A stretch of DNA of 64,000 bases from Bacillus bingmayongensis (GTDB lineage: Bacteria; Bacillota; Bacilli; Bacillales; Bacillaceae_G), in assembly GCF_000299035.1 (NCBI RefSeq), contig NZ_JH921518.1, forward strand, positions 532,439 to 596,438, in the 5' to 3' direction. Both the position numbers and the translations under genes were made by a program. Below the pieces are notes generated by a model, which was not told the origin of the DNA, did not search any database, and saw nothing but the letters and a program-made list of their open reading frames with translations. Below, one piece after another: positions 29,064 to 38,381 of this stretch. Within the stretch, counting starts at the first letter, position 1; each line of letters starts with the position of its first letter.

Positions 29064-29594
29064 TTACTGAAACAATAAAGAAACAAACACAATAGAACAA
29101 ATAATCCCAATCAAATCAGCAAATAACCCTACCTTTAAGGCATCTCCCATTTTACGAATACCAACAGCTCCGAAGTACACTGTTAAAATATAAAACGTTG
29201 TATCTGTACTTCCTTGCATCGTGGAAGCAAGCCTACCGATAAATGAATCCGGTCCATATGTAGCAATTAAATCTGTAGTAATACTTAATCCTGCCGAACC
29301 AGAAATGGGACGTATGAGCGCAAGTGGCACAATCTCTGCTGGAACATGAATCATATCTAGTACTGGCTTCATGACAGAAATCATAGCATCTAGCGCACCC
29401 GATGCCCTAAAAATAGAAATGGATACAAGCATCCCTACCATAAATGGCAAAATAGAAATAGCAATTTGGATCCCTTCTTTCCCACCTTCTACAAATGATT
29501 CGTACGTTGGCACCTTTTTTATCGTTCCATATAATAATATAAAGCCAATGACACACGGAATTACCCATAATGAAATCATATTAACAATACTCAC
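29064..29594 (-). CDS. spmB: Spore maturation protein SpmB
   Basis: A 176-residue membrane protein with about five helices, of the nucleoside-recognition (Gate) domain family. The GSAGLSITTDLIATYGPDSF segment near residue 100 is characteristic. With SpmA and DacB it is needed for full core dehydration and heat resistance of spores. Its start codon overlaps the spmA stop by 4 bp. It is last of the dacB-spmA-spmB unit and is followed by a terminator. Confidence 0.92.
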   Translation of the reverse strand: MSIVNMISLWVIPCVIGFILLYGTIKKVPTYESFVEGGKEGIQIAISILPFMVGMLVSISIFRASGALDAMISVMKPVLDMIHVPAEIVPLALIRPISGSAGLSITTDLIATYGPDSFIGRLASTMQGSTDTTFYILTVYFGAVGIRKMGDALKVGLFADLIGIICSIVFVSLLFQ

Positions 29595-30187
29595 TTTTTC
29601 CGCCCCTTTCTACTCCGTCTCCGGTAAAAATAGCGGTCAATCCAAATAGCTCCAATCATCGATAATACTTGTGCAATAAACGTAACACCAACAATTTCAG
29701 TCGGATTCGCTGATTCATACGTCATCCGAATTGAAATTACAGTAGTCGGTATCAATGTAATTGCAGATGTATTCAAAGCCAAAAATGTCACCATAGAACG
29801 ACTTGCCGAATCCTTTCCCCCATTCAGTTCCTTAAGCTGTTCCATAGCTTTAATCCCAAGTGGCGTCGCTGCATTTCCTAATCCAAAAAAGTTTGCCATC
29901 ATATTCGATAAAATAAATCCCATCGAAGGATGGTCTTTTGGTACTTCTGGAAACAACCTTTTTACAACTGGCATAAAAAATGAGACTAATTTCTTTAATA
30001 AGCCTGCTTCTTCAGCAATTTTCATTAAACCGAGCCAAAAGACTAAAACACTAATCAGCCCAATACAAATTGTTACTGCATCTTTTGACCCTTCAAAGAC
30101 TGCTTTATTCACTTCCTCCATCGTTCCGTTCACCATCGCATATACAATTCCAATGACCGCCATCGCCACCCATACGAGGTTAACCAT
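29591..30187 (-). CDS. spmA: Spore maturation protein SpmA
   Basis: A 198-residue membrane protein with a Gate domain (FFGLGNAATPLGIKAMEQL near residue 110) and about five helices. It partners SpmB in spore core dehydration. The ATG at 30187 is chosen because AGGTG stands about 9 nt upstream and this gives the usual length; a GTG at 30199 is also open. It overlaps the end of dacB by a few bases, indicating coupled translation. Confidence 0.9.
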   Translation of the reverse strand: MVNLVWVAMAVIGIVYAMVNGTMEEVNKAVFEGSKDAVTICIGLISVLVFWLGLMKIAEEAGLLKKLVSFFMPVVKRLFPEVPKDHPSMGFILSNMMANFFGLGNAATPLGIKAMEQLKELNGGKDSASRSMVTFLALNTSAITLIPTTVISIRMTYESANPTEIVGVTFIAQVLSMIGAIWIDRYFYRRRSRKGRKK

Positions 30188-31301
30188 TTGTTCCAACACC
30201 TAACATATGAGAAAAGATTTCTCTCACATCATTCCAATATACTCCAGTTGTAGCAACTAACTTTCGCTTGCTATAAAACAAATTACGTTCCCCTACTTTT
30301 TCTTCATTAATATAAACAATTGTCTTCCCCACTTTTTCTCCATCTACTAATTTTGCACTCCTATCAAGTTCAATCTTTAACATAACTTGCTTTTTCTCAT
30401 CTTTCGTTAGCGGTATAGAGAAGTCGTTTTTTGTATAAACATGATTTGCATATTTTTTTTCCTGCAGTCCAGAGAGTGCTCCTTGCCCTAGAATCTTCGT
30501 TAACTTATATTGTTTAAATCCTTGGTCAAATAAATACATATGGTCGTCCCAATCATTAGATGCATTCAGTGTCACTACAATTAAATCTAAGCCATCTTTC
30601 GAGGCTGTTGTAACAAGTGTACGCCCAGCTTTTTTTGTAAATCCCGTCTTTCCTCCTGTTGCAAATTCATAATAAGAGGTTACAAGTTTATGCTTGTTTT
30701 TCCATGGATAATCCCATGCTGTCGATTGATATGTTTTTGTTCCGAAAATTTTCCGAAACGTTTCATTTCCCATTGCATAGCGTGTTAAAAGTGCCATATC
30801 ATATGCAGACGAATAATGCGTACCGTCCCCATCTAAACCATGTGGATTTGAAAAATGTGTATCTTTCATTCCGATTTGTTTTGCCTTTTCGTTCATCAAA
30901 TAAACAAATCCCTCTATGCTTCCCCCAATATTTTCAGCAATTGCTTGTGCTGCATCATTACCTGAACGAAGCATTAAACCATAAACTAAATCCTCTAGCG
31001 GTACTTTTTTTCCAGGTTTTAAATAAATTGCCGAACCCTCTACTCGAACAGCCTTATCACTAATAGGTACAGCTTCTTTCATTCTCCCTGATTCAGCAGC
31101 GAGTAAGGCGGTCATAATTTTTGTGATGCTAGCAATCTTTTGTGATTCGTGTTCTAACTTTCCATATAACACACGTCCTGAATGTTCTTCCATCATTATG
31201 GCATTATGGGCGCTTACATCATTCATTTGTGCATATGTATGAGTCGGTATAATACTTGCACACATTACAATAAGTGCAATTACAATCCAATTTCGTCTCA
31301 T
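30180..31301 (-). CDS. dacB: D-alanyl-D-alanine carboxypeptidase DacB
   Basis: A 373-residue low-molecular-weight PBP (S11) that trims pentapeptides and sets spore cortex cross-linking. The signal peptide ends at about residue 24 (THTYA). Catalytic motifs are SITK at 58-61, RSGNDAA near 118 and GGKTGFTKKAG near 225. A beta-rich C-terminal domain follows. The ATG at 31301 with GGGGGAAT before it is the first with both a ribosome site and a signal peptide; the frame runs 54 codons upstream without either. In B. subtilis the operon is expressed in the mother cell by SigE. Confidence 0.92.
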   Translation of the reverse strand: MRRNWIVIALIVMCASIIPTHTYAQMNDVSAHNAIMMEEHSGRVLYGKLEHESQKIASITKIMTALLAAESGRMKEAVPISDKAVRVEGSAIYLKPGKKVPLEDLVYGLMLRSGNDAAQAIAENIGGSIEGFVYLMNEKAKQIGMKDTHFSNPHGLDGDGTHYSSAYDMALLTRYAMGNETFRKIFGTKTYQSTAWDYPWKNKHKLVTSYYEFATGGKTGFTKKAGRTLVTTASKDGLDLIVVTLNASNDWDDHMYLFDQGFKQYKLTKILGQGALSGLQEKKYANHVYTKNDFSIPLTKDEKKQVMLKIELDRSAKLVDGEKVGKTIVYINEEKVGERNLFYSKRKLVATTGVYWNDVREIFSHMLGVGTNG

Positions 31302-31387
31302 ATTCCCCCACGTCCTTTTGGCACTTTTTGTACAAGTGTATGCTTGGCCCCTTAAAATATGAACGAAATATTCTTTTCTATACCAGC

Positions 31388-31413
31388 AAAAAAGACGCAC
31401 AAATATGCGTCTA
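31388..31413 (-). terminator. Terminator of the superoxide dismutase gene
   Basis: On the minus strand GACGCATATTTGTGCGTC is followed by TTTTTTG, overlapping the stop codon of the gene. Confidence 0.8.
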
Positions 31414-32325
31414 ATACGGTGTCCACTCAAGTTGTTTCGCTCTTTCAAATCGCTTTTCCACATCGGGCCAATTCACAACATTCCACCAATTTTTAATGTA
31501 CTCATCTTTTCGATTTTGGTACTGCAAGTAATATGCGTGTTCCCATACATCAAGCACAAGTAACGGTATCGTATCCCACTGTGTAAATAATTGATGAAGG
31601 GTACTTTGTAAAATTTCTAACCTTCCCGAACGAGGTACCCACACAAGAATCGCCCAGCCAGATCCTTCTACCTTCGATGCAGCTTCTGTGAAATGTTTTT
31701 GAAAACGTAAAAAACTTCCAAAATCTTTCTCGATTTCTCGAGATAATGCACCTCTTGGACTTCCGCCCCCATCCTTTTTCATGTTATTCCAAAATATCGT
31801 GTGTAAATAATGGCCTGAACCATGAAAAGCCGCTTCTCTTTCCCAATGCTTTATTAAATCAAATTTGTTTGTTTTCCTTGCTTCTTCCATCATTTTTTCT
31901 GCTTTATTCAGCCCTTCCACATAACTATGATGATGTTTATCATGATGTAGCATCATAATTTCTCGAGAAATATATGGTTCCAGCGCATTGTATGGATAGG
32001 GTAACGGAGGAAGCGTGTGGCCCCCAATTGGAACAGATCGCTCAGTATACGCTCTTTCATACAATTCATATTGTTCATTTTCTTGCATAAATACTTCTTG
32101 TAAGTGGTTCTGAATGTGTTCCACATCATCACTTATCTCATACAGTAATTCAGCATCTGTTTCATACTCATTTTCTTTCATACGGTCTAGTAGCATTTGA
32201 ATTTTATAAGCAAGCATATGGACGTCATAAACTTCAGTTGCACGACTATCTAATACTTGAAGAACACTTTCACACCAACTTTCTACTTCATGAAAGTAAT
32301 CTGTAAATACGCTTTGCTGGTTCAT
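31411..32325 (-). CDS. sodF: Fe/Mn superoxide dismutase with N-terminal extension (SodF-like)
   Basis: A 304-residue protein. Residues 1-100 form an acidic helical extension not found in ordinary SodA. The SOD domain follows: PYNALEPYISREIMMLHHDK with the first metal His, HGSGHYLHTIFWNN with the second, and DVWEHAYYLQYQN with the Asp and His near residue 260. It removes superoxide. B. subtilis SodF has a similar extended form. AAGGAGGTG stands 9 nt before the ATG at 32325; the frame extends 26 codons upstream without a ribosome site. It lies between dacB and ypuI, where B. subtilis has nothing. Confidence 0.88.
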   Translation of the reverse strand: MNQQSVFTDYFHEVESWCESVLQVLDSRATEVYDVHMLAYKIQMLLDRMKENEYETDAELLYEISDDVEHIQNHLQEVFMQENEQYELYERAYTERSVPIGGHTLPPLPYPYNALEPYISREIMMLHHDKHHHSYVEGLNKAEKMMEEARKTNKFDLIKHWEREAAFHGSGHYLHTIFWNNMKKDGGGSPRGALSREIEKDFGSFLRFQKHFTEAASKVEGSGWAILVWVPRSGRLEILQSTLHQLFTQWDTIPLLVLDVWEHAYYLQYQNRKDEYIKNWWNVVNWPDVEKRFERAKQLEWTPY

Positions 32326-32391
32326 ACAACGCGACACCTCCTTGATGCTATCCACTTTAACTATATTCAGCACTCGCATCGTATATACCGT

Positions 32392-32433
32392 ACAAAAAAG
32401 CAAAAGAAGCTAGTCTTTCTCTAGCTTCTTTGA
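32392..32433 (-). terminator. Inverted repeat with T tract between ypuI and sodF
   Basis: AAAGAAGCTAG, TCTTT, CTAGCTTCTTT, with TTTTTTG on the minus strand. It probably ends the ypuI transcript before the sodF promoter. Confidence 0.7.
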
Positions 32434-32532
32434 GTATTCTCTAACACTTATATAAAACATATACTGGAACTATTCATCCTTACATGCAAGGACAGTAGTA
32501 TCCTCATCTTATTATATATCCTTTCTGATTTT

Positions 32533-32670
32533 TCAACATACAAGTCACTGCTATGAAATCAAAAGAAGACCCCCACTCATTTTCTCCTTTTGGTTTCACT
32601 TGGCATGGGGCTCAAAAAAGATCTGACCGCTTCTATCCACGACCGGATCCTCTCTCCCTCCTAAAAAATA
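32533..32670 (+). repeat. Interspersed repeat Z, copy 1
   Basis: About 138 bp sharing, in order, AAGTCACTGCTATGAAA, CACTCATTTTCTCCTTTTGG, TTTCACTTGGCATGGGGC, GATCTGACCGCTTCTAT and GGATCCTCTCTCCC with copies at 44111-44260 and 56790-56979. It has no open frame common to the copies. It lies in the 256-bp gap between the ypuI and sodF genes. Confidence 0.75.
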
Positions 32671-32689
32671 GTTTTCTTCCAATCTTATA

Positions 32690-33181
32690 TTAATATTTGT
32701 GTAACATCTTTGTTTGATAGTCCGTTTCGTAATACTCCAGCTCCTCACGCATTGTTTGAAACTTACCTTCTAATTCTTGCATTACTTTTTCAATTGAGCG
32801 AGGTGGTACTTGTTGAAAAGCAATGGAATTTTTCCCTGTATATGCCGAGCGACTATTTTCATACCACTGATCACTTTTTGGTGAGAAAAATTCAGCAATT
32901 ACTTGATGATAGATTTTATATAATGTTTTTTCGGCAGCCGTTTTTCGAAATGGTTGACTACTCAATAAAACAAGGCACGCATCCAATCCTTCTTCGCAAA
33001 ATACAAGTAATCGTCTTAAAGATGATAATAAACCTTCATAATAATATTTATTACCTCCTGGTGACTCTTCTAATAAAGAAGGTAATGTATGATAATTTAC
33101 AAAATCAGTCATTAAAGCAATAACTCCTTCTAAAAATTCAGAAACTTGATGGGTTTGATTTTCAACCATTGAATTAGACAT
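32690..33181 (-). CDS. ypuI: DUF3907 protein YpuI
   Basis: A 163-residue soluble protein, mostly helical, with no membrane segment. Position next to dacB-spmA-spmB and size agree with B. subtilis YpuI. The biochemical function is unknown. AAGGAGAG stands before the ATG. It follows the frameshifted gene at 33205-33593 by about 23 bp on the same strand, so the two were probably a transcription unit. Confidence 0.78.
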   Translation of the reverse strand: MSNSMVENQTHQVSEFLEGVIALMTDFVNYHTLPSLLEESPGGNKYYYEGLLSSLRRLLVFCEEGLDACLVLLSSQPFRKTAAEKTLYKIYHQVIAEFFSPKSDQWYENSRSAYTGKNSIAFQQVPPRSIEKVMQELEGKFQTMREELEYYETDYQTKMLHKY

Positions 33182-33204
33182 ATCCTTTTCTCTCCTTTGC
33201 CATT

Positions 33205-33593
33205 TTACGCTATTTCTACTTTTTTATTTTTATGTAACTCAGCCATTATGTTTTGTACTTTTACCACTGTTTTATCATCAAAATATTTTTGAAAATCCTC
33301 TATTACATTAATATATACACGTTTTTGTCCACGAAGTTCTTTATTTTTAACAAAACAAGCTAATGCAACGATATCACGTAAATATATGTCTTGTTCTTCT
33401 ATTTTAAAAACTGGATTTCCTTCAAACAGAGTAATTTCTTGTAAAATTTCTTCAAAATAACGGACATATAATACAGAAAATGTTTTTTTTGTTCACCCAA
33501 AATATAAGTTACTTCAGATCGATTAAAGAAATCTTCTGATGTATTAGGTTGTGCTTTTTCTAGCTCATAGCCTGCGTAACCTATTATAACCAT
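33205..33593 (-). pseudogene. Frameshifted small gene upstream of ypuI
   Basis: The ATG at 33593 opens a frame that reads MVIIGYAGYELEKAQPNTSE and so on, then breaks at a run of eight A residues (33483-33490 on the minus strand) and stops 25 codons later. In the next frame good coding sequence resumes at once (TFSVLYVRYFEEILQEITLF) and continues to TAA at 33205, ending VQNIMAELHKNKKVEIA. Nine or six A residues would join the parts into a protein of about 128 residues. I do not recognise the family. It may be a real null allele, a sequence error, or a gene read by slippage on the A run. Confidence 0.7.
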
Positions 33594-33807
33594 CCACTTT
33601 CCCTCTCTTCCTTATTTTGTTTTATTTTAACGCATTTTTCTGAATAAACAAAACTTTAATCCTTCATTAATTCTTAACAAAATATGATATTTCCATATTT
33701 ATATAAAAAATAGTTTTTATATCCTGCGATTTACCTTTTTATTTTTCATGAAGTTTGTCATAATAAGAATATTGTCTCAGTTTTCTTATGCAAGGAGAGT
33801 TGTATTT

Positions 33808-36384
33808 ATGTCGTTTTCGTGGAAACGTTTCTTACAAGTTGGAAAAATTATTTTCCCATTTGTTGTCTTGACAATTGTATTCTTTCAAGCTCGGAAAGAA
33901 TTGTCAGGTATTTCATTTCGAGAAGCAATTGAAACAATTAAAAACATTCCGACTGGAGGAGTCTTTTTATCTATTACGCTCGGTGCATTTGCTGTTTCAA
34001 CAATGTTCTTTTATGACTTTGTTATGCTCCGCTATTTAAAAGCAGATGTACCTGTTCAAAAGATTTTTCGTGTTTCATGGACTGCCAACACTTTAAATGG
34101 ATTTCTTGGCTTTGGTGGCCTTGTTGGAGCGGGTGTACGAACAATGTTATATCGGCCCCACGTAAAAGAGAATGGTAAACTTATCAAAAGTATCGCTTGG
34201 ATGACAACCGCCTTTATTAATGGATTAGCTCTTCTCTCATTCCTCGGTCTTATCGGAATACTAGATACACGTTTTATTCTGCATGAAAAGCCTTGGCTAT
34301 GGCCTGTACTCGTCTTCTTCGCTCTTTTTGTACCGATATATATCGGGTTTTCTAAACTGAAAAATCGAAAACAAAAAACCGTAGAAGGACAAGAGGAAGA
34401 GAAAAACCCAACCGTTTTATACTCCATTGTTTCTTTAGTGGAATGGCTATCTGCCGGTATCGTCATGTATGTTATTTTAATGTTATTTGGAATTGAGATT
34501 GATTTCCGGAAGTTTTTAGGGGTTTATGTCATTGCGGCTTTAGCTGGCGTTGTTAGTCTTGTACCAGGTGGCCTTGGTTCATTTGATCTTGTCTTTTTGA
34601 CTGGTTTAGGACAATACGGTATTGATACAGGCGTATTACTACCCGCTATGTTACTATACCGCCTTGTATACTATATTTTACCATTTTGCCTCGGTTTAAT
34701 TTTTGCAGCTTTTGAAATGACAGGAGCCGCTCTTAAAAAGATTGAAGATAAGCCATTTATCGCACCTGCTTTAGAAACAACAGGTGTCATTTGGACATTG
34801 CAACGTGATTTTTTAGGAAAACTAGGATCATGGGCATCCGCTGCATTAACTGTTTTTGCCGGCTTAATGGTTATCTTATCCACCATTTTACCGACAAGTA
34901 TAAACCGTGCTCACGCGTTACATATTTTAGCTCCAAAACATCTCATTCAATTTTCTTTTAGTTTATCTTTAACATTTGGTATCCTTCTTCTTATTCTATC
35001 AAGAGGGATTTACTACGGAACGAAACGCTCCTACTATATGACAATTATTTCTTTAAGTGGAGCAGCAATCTTTAACACATTAAAAGGAATTGATATTGAA
35101 GAGACTTTTATTTTATTAATTGTACTTGCAGTATTATATATGCTTCGCAAAAGATTTGTGCGTGAGAAAATGGAAGTGTCACTCTCTGATGTAGTCAAAG
35201 TATTTATATTTTTACTATTAACATTATACTTGTACAAAAACTTAGGCATCCTATTCGCAGGAGCAAAAGAAGCTTTTAAACCGGACTTTGTTGTTCGTAA
35301 CATTACACAAGTAAAACGCAGTGCACTTGCAGCTGCTTTCTTTGTCCCAACCTTTTTACTTATCGGTTCCCTTATTGCGAATCGCTACCGTAGCGTATTT
35401 CCTGGGCAACCAGCAAACGATAAACGTTTGCAAAACTTCTTAGATGAATATGGTGGAAATGTACTAAGTCATTTAGGTTTTTTAGGAGATAAACAATTCT
35501 TCTTCAGTAGTGATGGAAAAGCACTTCTTTTATTTTCAACAACAGGAAAACGACTTGTGGTACTTGGCGATCCAATTGGAGATCCGTCTTCTTTCCGCAT
35601 AGTACTACAAGAATTTTTAGCTGAAGCAGATCGATTCGGATATATTTGCGTTTTCTATCAAATTGAAAGCAAATGGATGAGCTTATATCATGATTTTGGC
35701 TATAACTTCTTTAAACTGGGTGAAGAGGCTGTTGTTGATTTAAATACGTTTACTATATCAGGTAAAAAACGTGCTGGATTACGTGCAACTTTTAACCGTT
35801 TTGAGCGTGAAGGTTATACATTTTCCATTCATCAACCACCATTTTCAGACGAGTTATATGAGGAATTAAAAAAAGTTTCAGATGCTTGGCTTGGAGGAAA
35901 AAAAGAAAAAAGCTTTTCTCTTGGATACTTTGATTGTAACTATATAAATCGTGCCCCTATTGCAACTTTATCTGATGCTGAAGGAAAAATCATCGCATTT
36001 ACCACATTTATGCCCGTTTACCAAACTGGTGAACTTTCTGTTGATTTAATGCGCTATTACCCGGGTGCACCCGGTGGGATTATGGATGCGATTTTCATCC
36101 ATTTATTCCAATGGGCAAAAGAAAACGATTATCATTCTTTCAATATCGGTATGGCTCCGCTCTCTAATGTTGGTTTATCCACACAATCCTTCTGGTCTGA
36201 GCGCGTCGCTGCAGCAATTTTCAATAATGTTCGTTATACGTATAGTTTTAGCGGTTTACGGCATTTTAAAGAAAAATATAAACCAACTTGGAGCGGGAAA
36301 TATTTAGCATTCCGAAAAAATCATTCCTTGCCAATTACAATGCTTGCCGTAACAAAATTAATAGGAAAACGAAAAAGCAGTTAG
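33808..36384 (+). CDS. mprF: Phosphatidylglycerol lysyltransferase/flippase MprF
   Basis: An 858-residue bifunctional membrane protein. The N-terminal flippase has about 14 helices (residues 10-520); the C-terminal GNAT-like synthase domain is at about 540-850 (LDEYGGNVLSHLGFLGDKQ, then GKKRAGLRATFNRFEREG and YPGAPGGIMDAIFIHLFQWA). It adds lysine (or another amino acid) from tRNA to phosphatidylglycerol and flips the product outward, lowering surface negative charge and protecting from cationic peptides. The ATG at 33808 is chosen for AAGGAGAG upstream; a frame 20 codons longer has none. It is a single gene, full length. Confidence 0.95.
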   Translation: MSFSWKRFLQVGKIIFPFVVLTIVFFQARKELSGISFREAIETIKNIPTGGVFLSITLGAFAVSTMFFYDFVMLRYLKADVPVQKIFRVSWTANTLNGFLGFGGLVGAGVRTMLYRPHVKENGKLIKSIAWMTTAFINGLALLSFLGLIGILDTRFILHEKPWLWPVLVFFALFVPIYIGFSKLKNRKQKTVEGQEEEKNPTVLYSIVSLVEWLSAGIVMYVILMLFGIEIDFRKFLGVYVIAALAGVVSLVPGGLGSFDLVFLTGLGQYGIDTGVLLPAMLLYRLVYYILPFCLGLIFAAFEMTGAALKKIEDKPFIAPALETTGVIWTLQRDFLGKLGSWASAALTVFAGLMVILSTILPTSINRAHALHILAPKHLIQFSFSLSLTFGILLLILSRGIYYGTKRSYYMTIISLSGAAIFNTLKGIDIEETFILLIVLAVLYMLRKRFVREKMEVSLSDVVKVFIFLLLTLYLYKNLGILFAGAKEAFKPDFVVRNITQVKRSALAAAFFVPTFLLIGSLIANRYRSVFPGQPANDKRLQNFLDEYGGNVLSHLGFLGDKQFFFSSDGKALLLFSTTGKRLVVLGDPIGDPSSFRIVLQEFLAEADRFGYICVFYQIESKWMSLYHDFGYNFFKLGEEAVVDLNTFTISGKKRAGLRATFNRFEREGYTFSIHQPPFSDELYEELKKVSDAWLGGKKEKSFSLGYFDCNYINRAPIATLSDAEGKIIAFTTFMPVYQTGELSVDLMRYYPGAPGGIMDAIFIHLFQWAKENDYHSFNIGMAPLSNVGLSTQSFWSERVAAAIFNNVRYTYSFSGLRHFKEKYKPTWSGKYLAFRKNHSLPITMLAVTKLIGKRKSS

Positions 36385-36404
36385 CATCACTAGCTGCTTT
36401 TTCG
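36373..36404. terminator. Terminator between mprF and the 255-residue protein gene
   Basis: AAAAAGCAGCTAG and its partner around GTTAGCATCACTAGCTGC, with A and T runs at both ends, overlap the stop codons of both convergent genes. Confidence 0.75.
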
Positions 36405-37157
36405 TTTCTGAACTTGGAGTATAAACTCTTTTCCATACTTTTTTCCGTTTATATAAAATGTGCCCCATATTTTATACGTCCCTTCTTCTGGGAATGTAAT
36501 ACGATATTGCAGTTCCTCTTCTTCATTTACAGGGACTGCATATAAAAAATGTTCTCGTTTTTCATCGACTATATAAAGTGACCCCTGTTCTCCAGTGCCC
36601 GAGCTAAATTTCACACTTTCTCCTTTCTTCATTTGCAGGTGAAATGTCAGTGTAGCTGCTTCATTTGGATGTAACGCTCCAAATAATAACGACATTTGGT
36701 AATCGCCAATTTTTTTTGTAAGCACTGTGTCTTCTATTAAATTCTTTTGCTTCTTCTCTTTTTCCTCTCCCCCAAAATTCTTCTTAGAAAAAGACCGTTC
36801 TGTTTTACCATGATCCTCATATAAGAAAACTGTATAAGCTTTATCTTTCGTTCCGCTTGAAGACAGCTTATAAGAACCCTTTCCAGCAAATGCAGGGGTG
36901 ATTTGCTGAATTCCCTTTAACTGCTCGTCCACAATAATAGCTCTAATACGATCATTAACTCCACGAATTTCGTTGTTATTCTTATTAAACAGTTGAAATG
37001 TAATATCTGTTTTTTCATTTCCCTTTCTATTTTTTATATCCCATTTTACTTCTTGAATGTTCCCTGCTGTTTCTGTCGTTCCTTTATACTTTTGCATGTA
37101 AAAACCACCAGCTACAATAAGTAGTAAAGCAATTAGCCCAATGACAAGATTTTTCAA
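36390..37157 (-). CDS. Membrane-anchored extracytoplasmic protein, function unknown
   Basis: A 255-residue protein with an uncleaved-looking N-terminal helix (residues 4-21, without a lipobox Cys) followed by an all-beta-like external region. Residues 26-110 and 170-250 look like two Ig-like or FixH/YtkA-like modules (AALTFHLQMKKGESVKF-type strands, EGTYKIWGTFYINGKKYGKEF at the end). A Lys/Glu-rich linker lies at about 118-138. It resembles secreted YtkA/copper-associated proteins in general form only. It is a single gene, convergent with mprF. Confidence 0.65.
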   Translation of the reverse strand: MKNLVIGLIALLLIVAGGFYMQKYKGTTETAGNIQEVKWDIKNRKGNEKTDITFQLFNKNNNEIRGVNDRIRAIIVDEQLKGIQQITPAFAGKGSYKLSSSGTKDKAYTVFLYEDHGKTERSFSKKNFGGEEKEKKQKNLIEDTVLTKKIGDYQMSLLFGALHPNEAATLTFHLQMKKGESVKFSSGTGEQGSLYIVDEKREHFLYAVPVNEEEELQYRITFPEEGTYKIWGTFYINGKKYGKEFILQVQKRKSS

Positions 37158-37378
37158 ACAATCACCTGCCGTACTTTTTATAAATCATGAGACAATTATT
37201 ACACCTATCCCTGTAAACGGAATATTGTTATGAATCCATTCTATGTTTTGTATAAGAATCCTCTATAAAATAAAGGAAAACGTTCACCAAAAGAAAAATT
37301 CACCATAAATAGTGAATTAAATAACAAACTATTGAAAACAGTATATCCTGTATATACTACAAACAAGAAAAAGATTTT

Positions 37379-37440
37379 AACTAACTTTGGATTAACTTAG
37401 GTGGTGAGTAGTTCACTTGGTAGGATTCCTAGTGTATAAT
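37379..37440 (+). promoter_or_regulatory. deoD promoter within a short repeat (copy 2)
   Basis: TTCACT (37412-37417), 17 bp and TATAAT (37435-37440) form a SigA-like promoter 45 bp before deoD. Its upstream part, TAACTAACTTTGG...TTAGGTGGTGAGTAGTTC (37379-37415), matches both flanks of the repeat at 2176-2230 without the central hairpin, so the -35 lies within repeat DNA. In the 328-bp gap 37158-37485 I see nothing else. Confidence 0.5.
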
Positions 37441-37485
37441 GCAAATGATGTTGATTTATATCTATACATAACAAGGAGGATTTTT

Positions 37486-38193
37486 ATGAGCGTTCATATT
37501 GAAGCAAAACAAGGTGAAATTGCTGAATCTATCTTACTACCTGGCGATCCACTACGCGCAAAATATATTGCAGAAACATTTTTAGAGGATGTAACTTGCT
37601 ATAACAATGTACGGGGTATGTTAGGGTTCACTGGAACTTATAAAGGAAAACGCGTCTCTGTTCAAGGGACAGGCATGGGTGTTCCTTCTATTTCTATTTA
37701 TGTCAACGAATTAATCCAAAGCTATGGAGTGAAAAATTTAATTCGCGTAGGTACATGTGGCGCAATTCAAAAAGATGTAAAAGTACGTGACGTAATTATT
37801 GCAATGACGGCTTGTACAGACTCTAACATGAACCGTTTAACATTCCCTGGATTTGATTTTGCACCAGCTGCAAACTTTGATCTTTTAAAGAAAGCATATG
37901 ATGCAGGAACAGCAAAAGGACTACACGTTCGTGTTGGTAATGTTTTAACGGCAGATGTATTCTATCGTGAAAGCATGGACATGGTGAAAAAACTTGGCGA
38001 ATACGGTGTTTTAGCTGTAGAAATGGAAACAACTGCTCTTTACACATTAGCAGCGAAATACGGTGTAAATGCATTATCTGTATTAACAGTAAGTGATCAC
38101 ATCTTCACTGGAGAAGAGACAACATCTGAAGAACGTCAAACTACATTTAACGAAATGATTGAAATCGCTTTAGACGCGGCAATTCAACAATAA
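37486..38193 (+). CDS. deoD: Purine nucleoside phosphorylase DeoD
   Basis: A 235-residue hexameric (family 1) phosphorylase splitting purine (deoxy)nucleosides to base and (deoxy)ribose 1-phosphate. [14 protein letters not shown] near residue 20 binds phosphate, [16 protein letters not shown] lies near residue 87, and [12 protein letters not shown] near 180 and TVSDHI near 203 complete the active site. The ATG at 37486 follows AAGGAGGA by 5 nt; the frame runs 23 codons upstream without one. It is a single gene. Confidence 0.95.
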   Translation: MSVHIEAKQGEIAESILLPGDPLRAKYIAETFLEDVTCYNNVRGMLGFTGTYKGKRVSVQGTGMGVPSISIYVNELIQSYGVKNLIRVGTCGAIQKDVKVRDVIIAMTACTDSNMNRLTFPGFDFAPAANFDLLKKAYDAGTAKGLHVRVGNVLTADVFYRESMDMVKKLGEYGVLAVEMETTALYTLAAKYGVNALSVLTVSDHIFTGEETTSEERQTTFNEMIEIALDAAIQQ

Positions 38194-38381
38194 TACATAA
38201 AAGGACTTGTCATACGTCTGGCGAGTTCTTTTCTATTGTTTTCTAAATTAAATAATTACCTTATATGACTTTTTATAAAAAACTCCTCCAGATAGAGACA
38301 GATTTTCAGTCTCTACTTTCTTTTATCGTTTGTTATAATAAAGAAAATATTTATGCTAGTATTCTTTTGTGAGGTGAAGAA

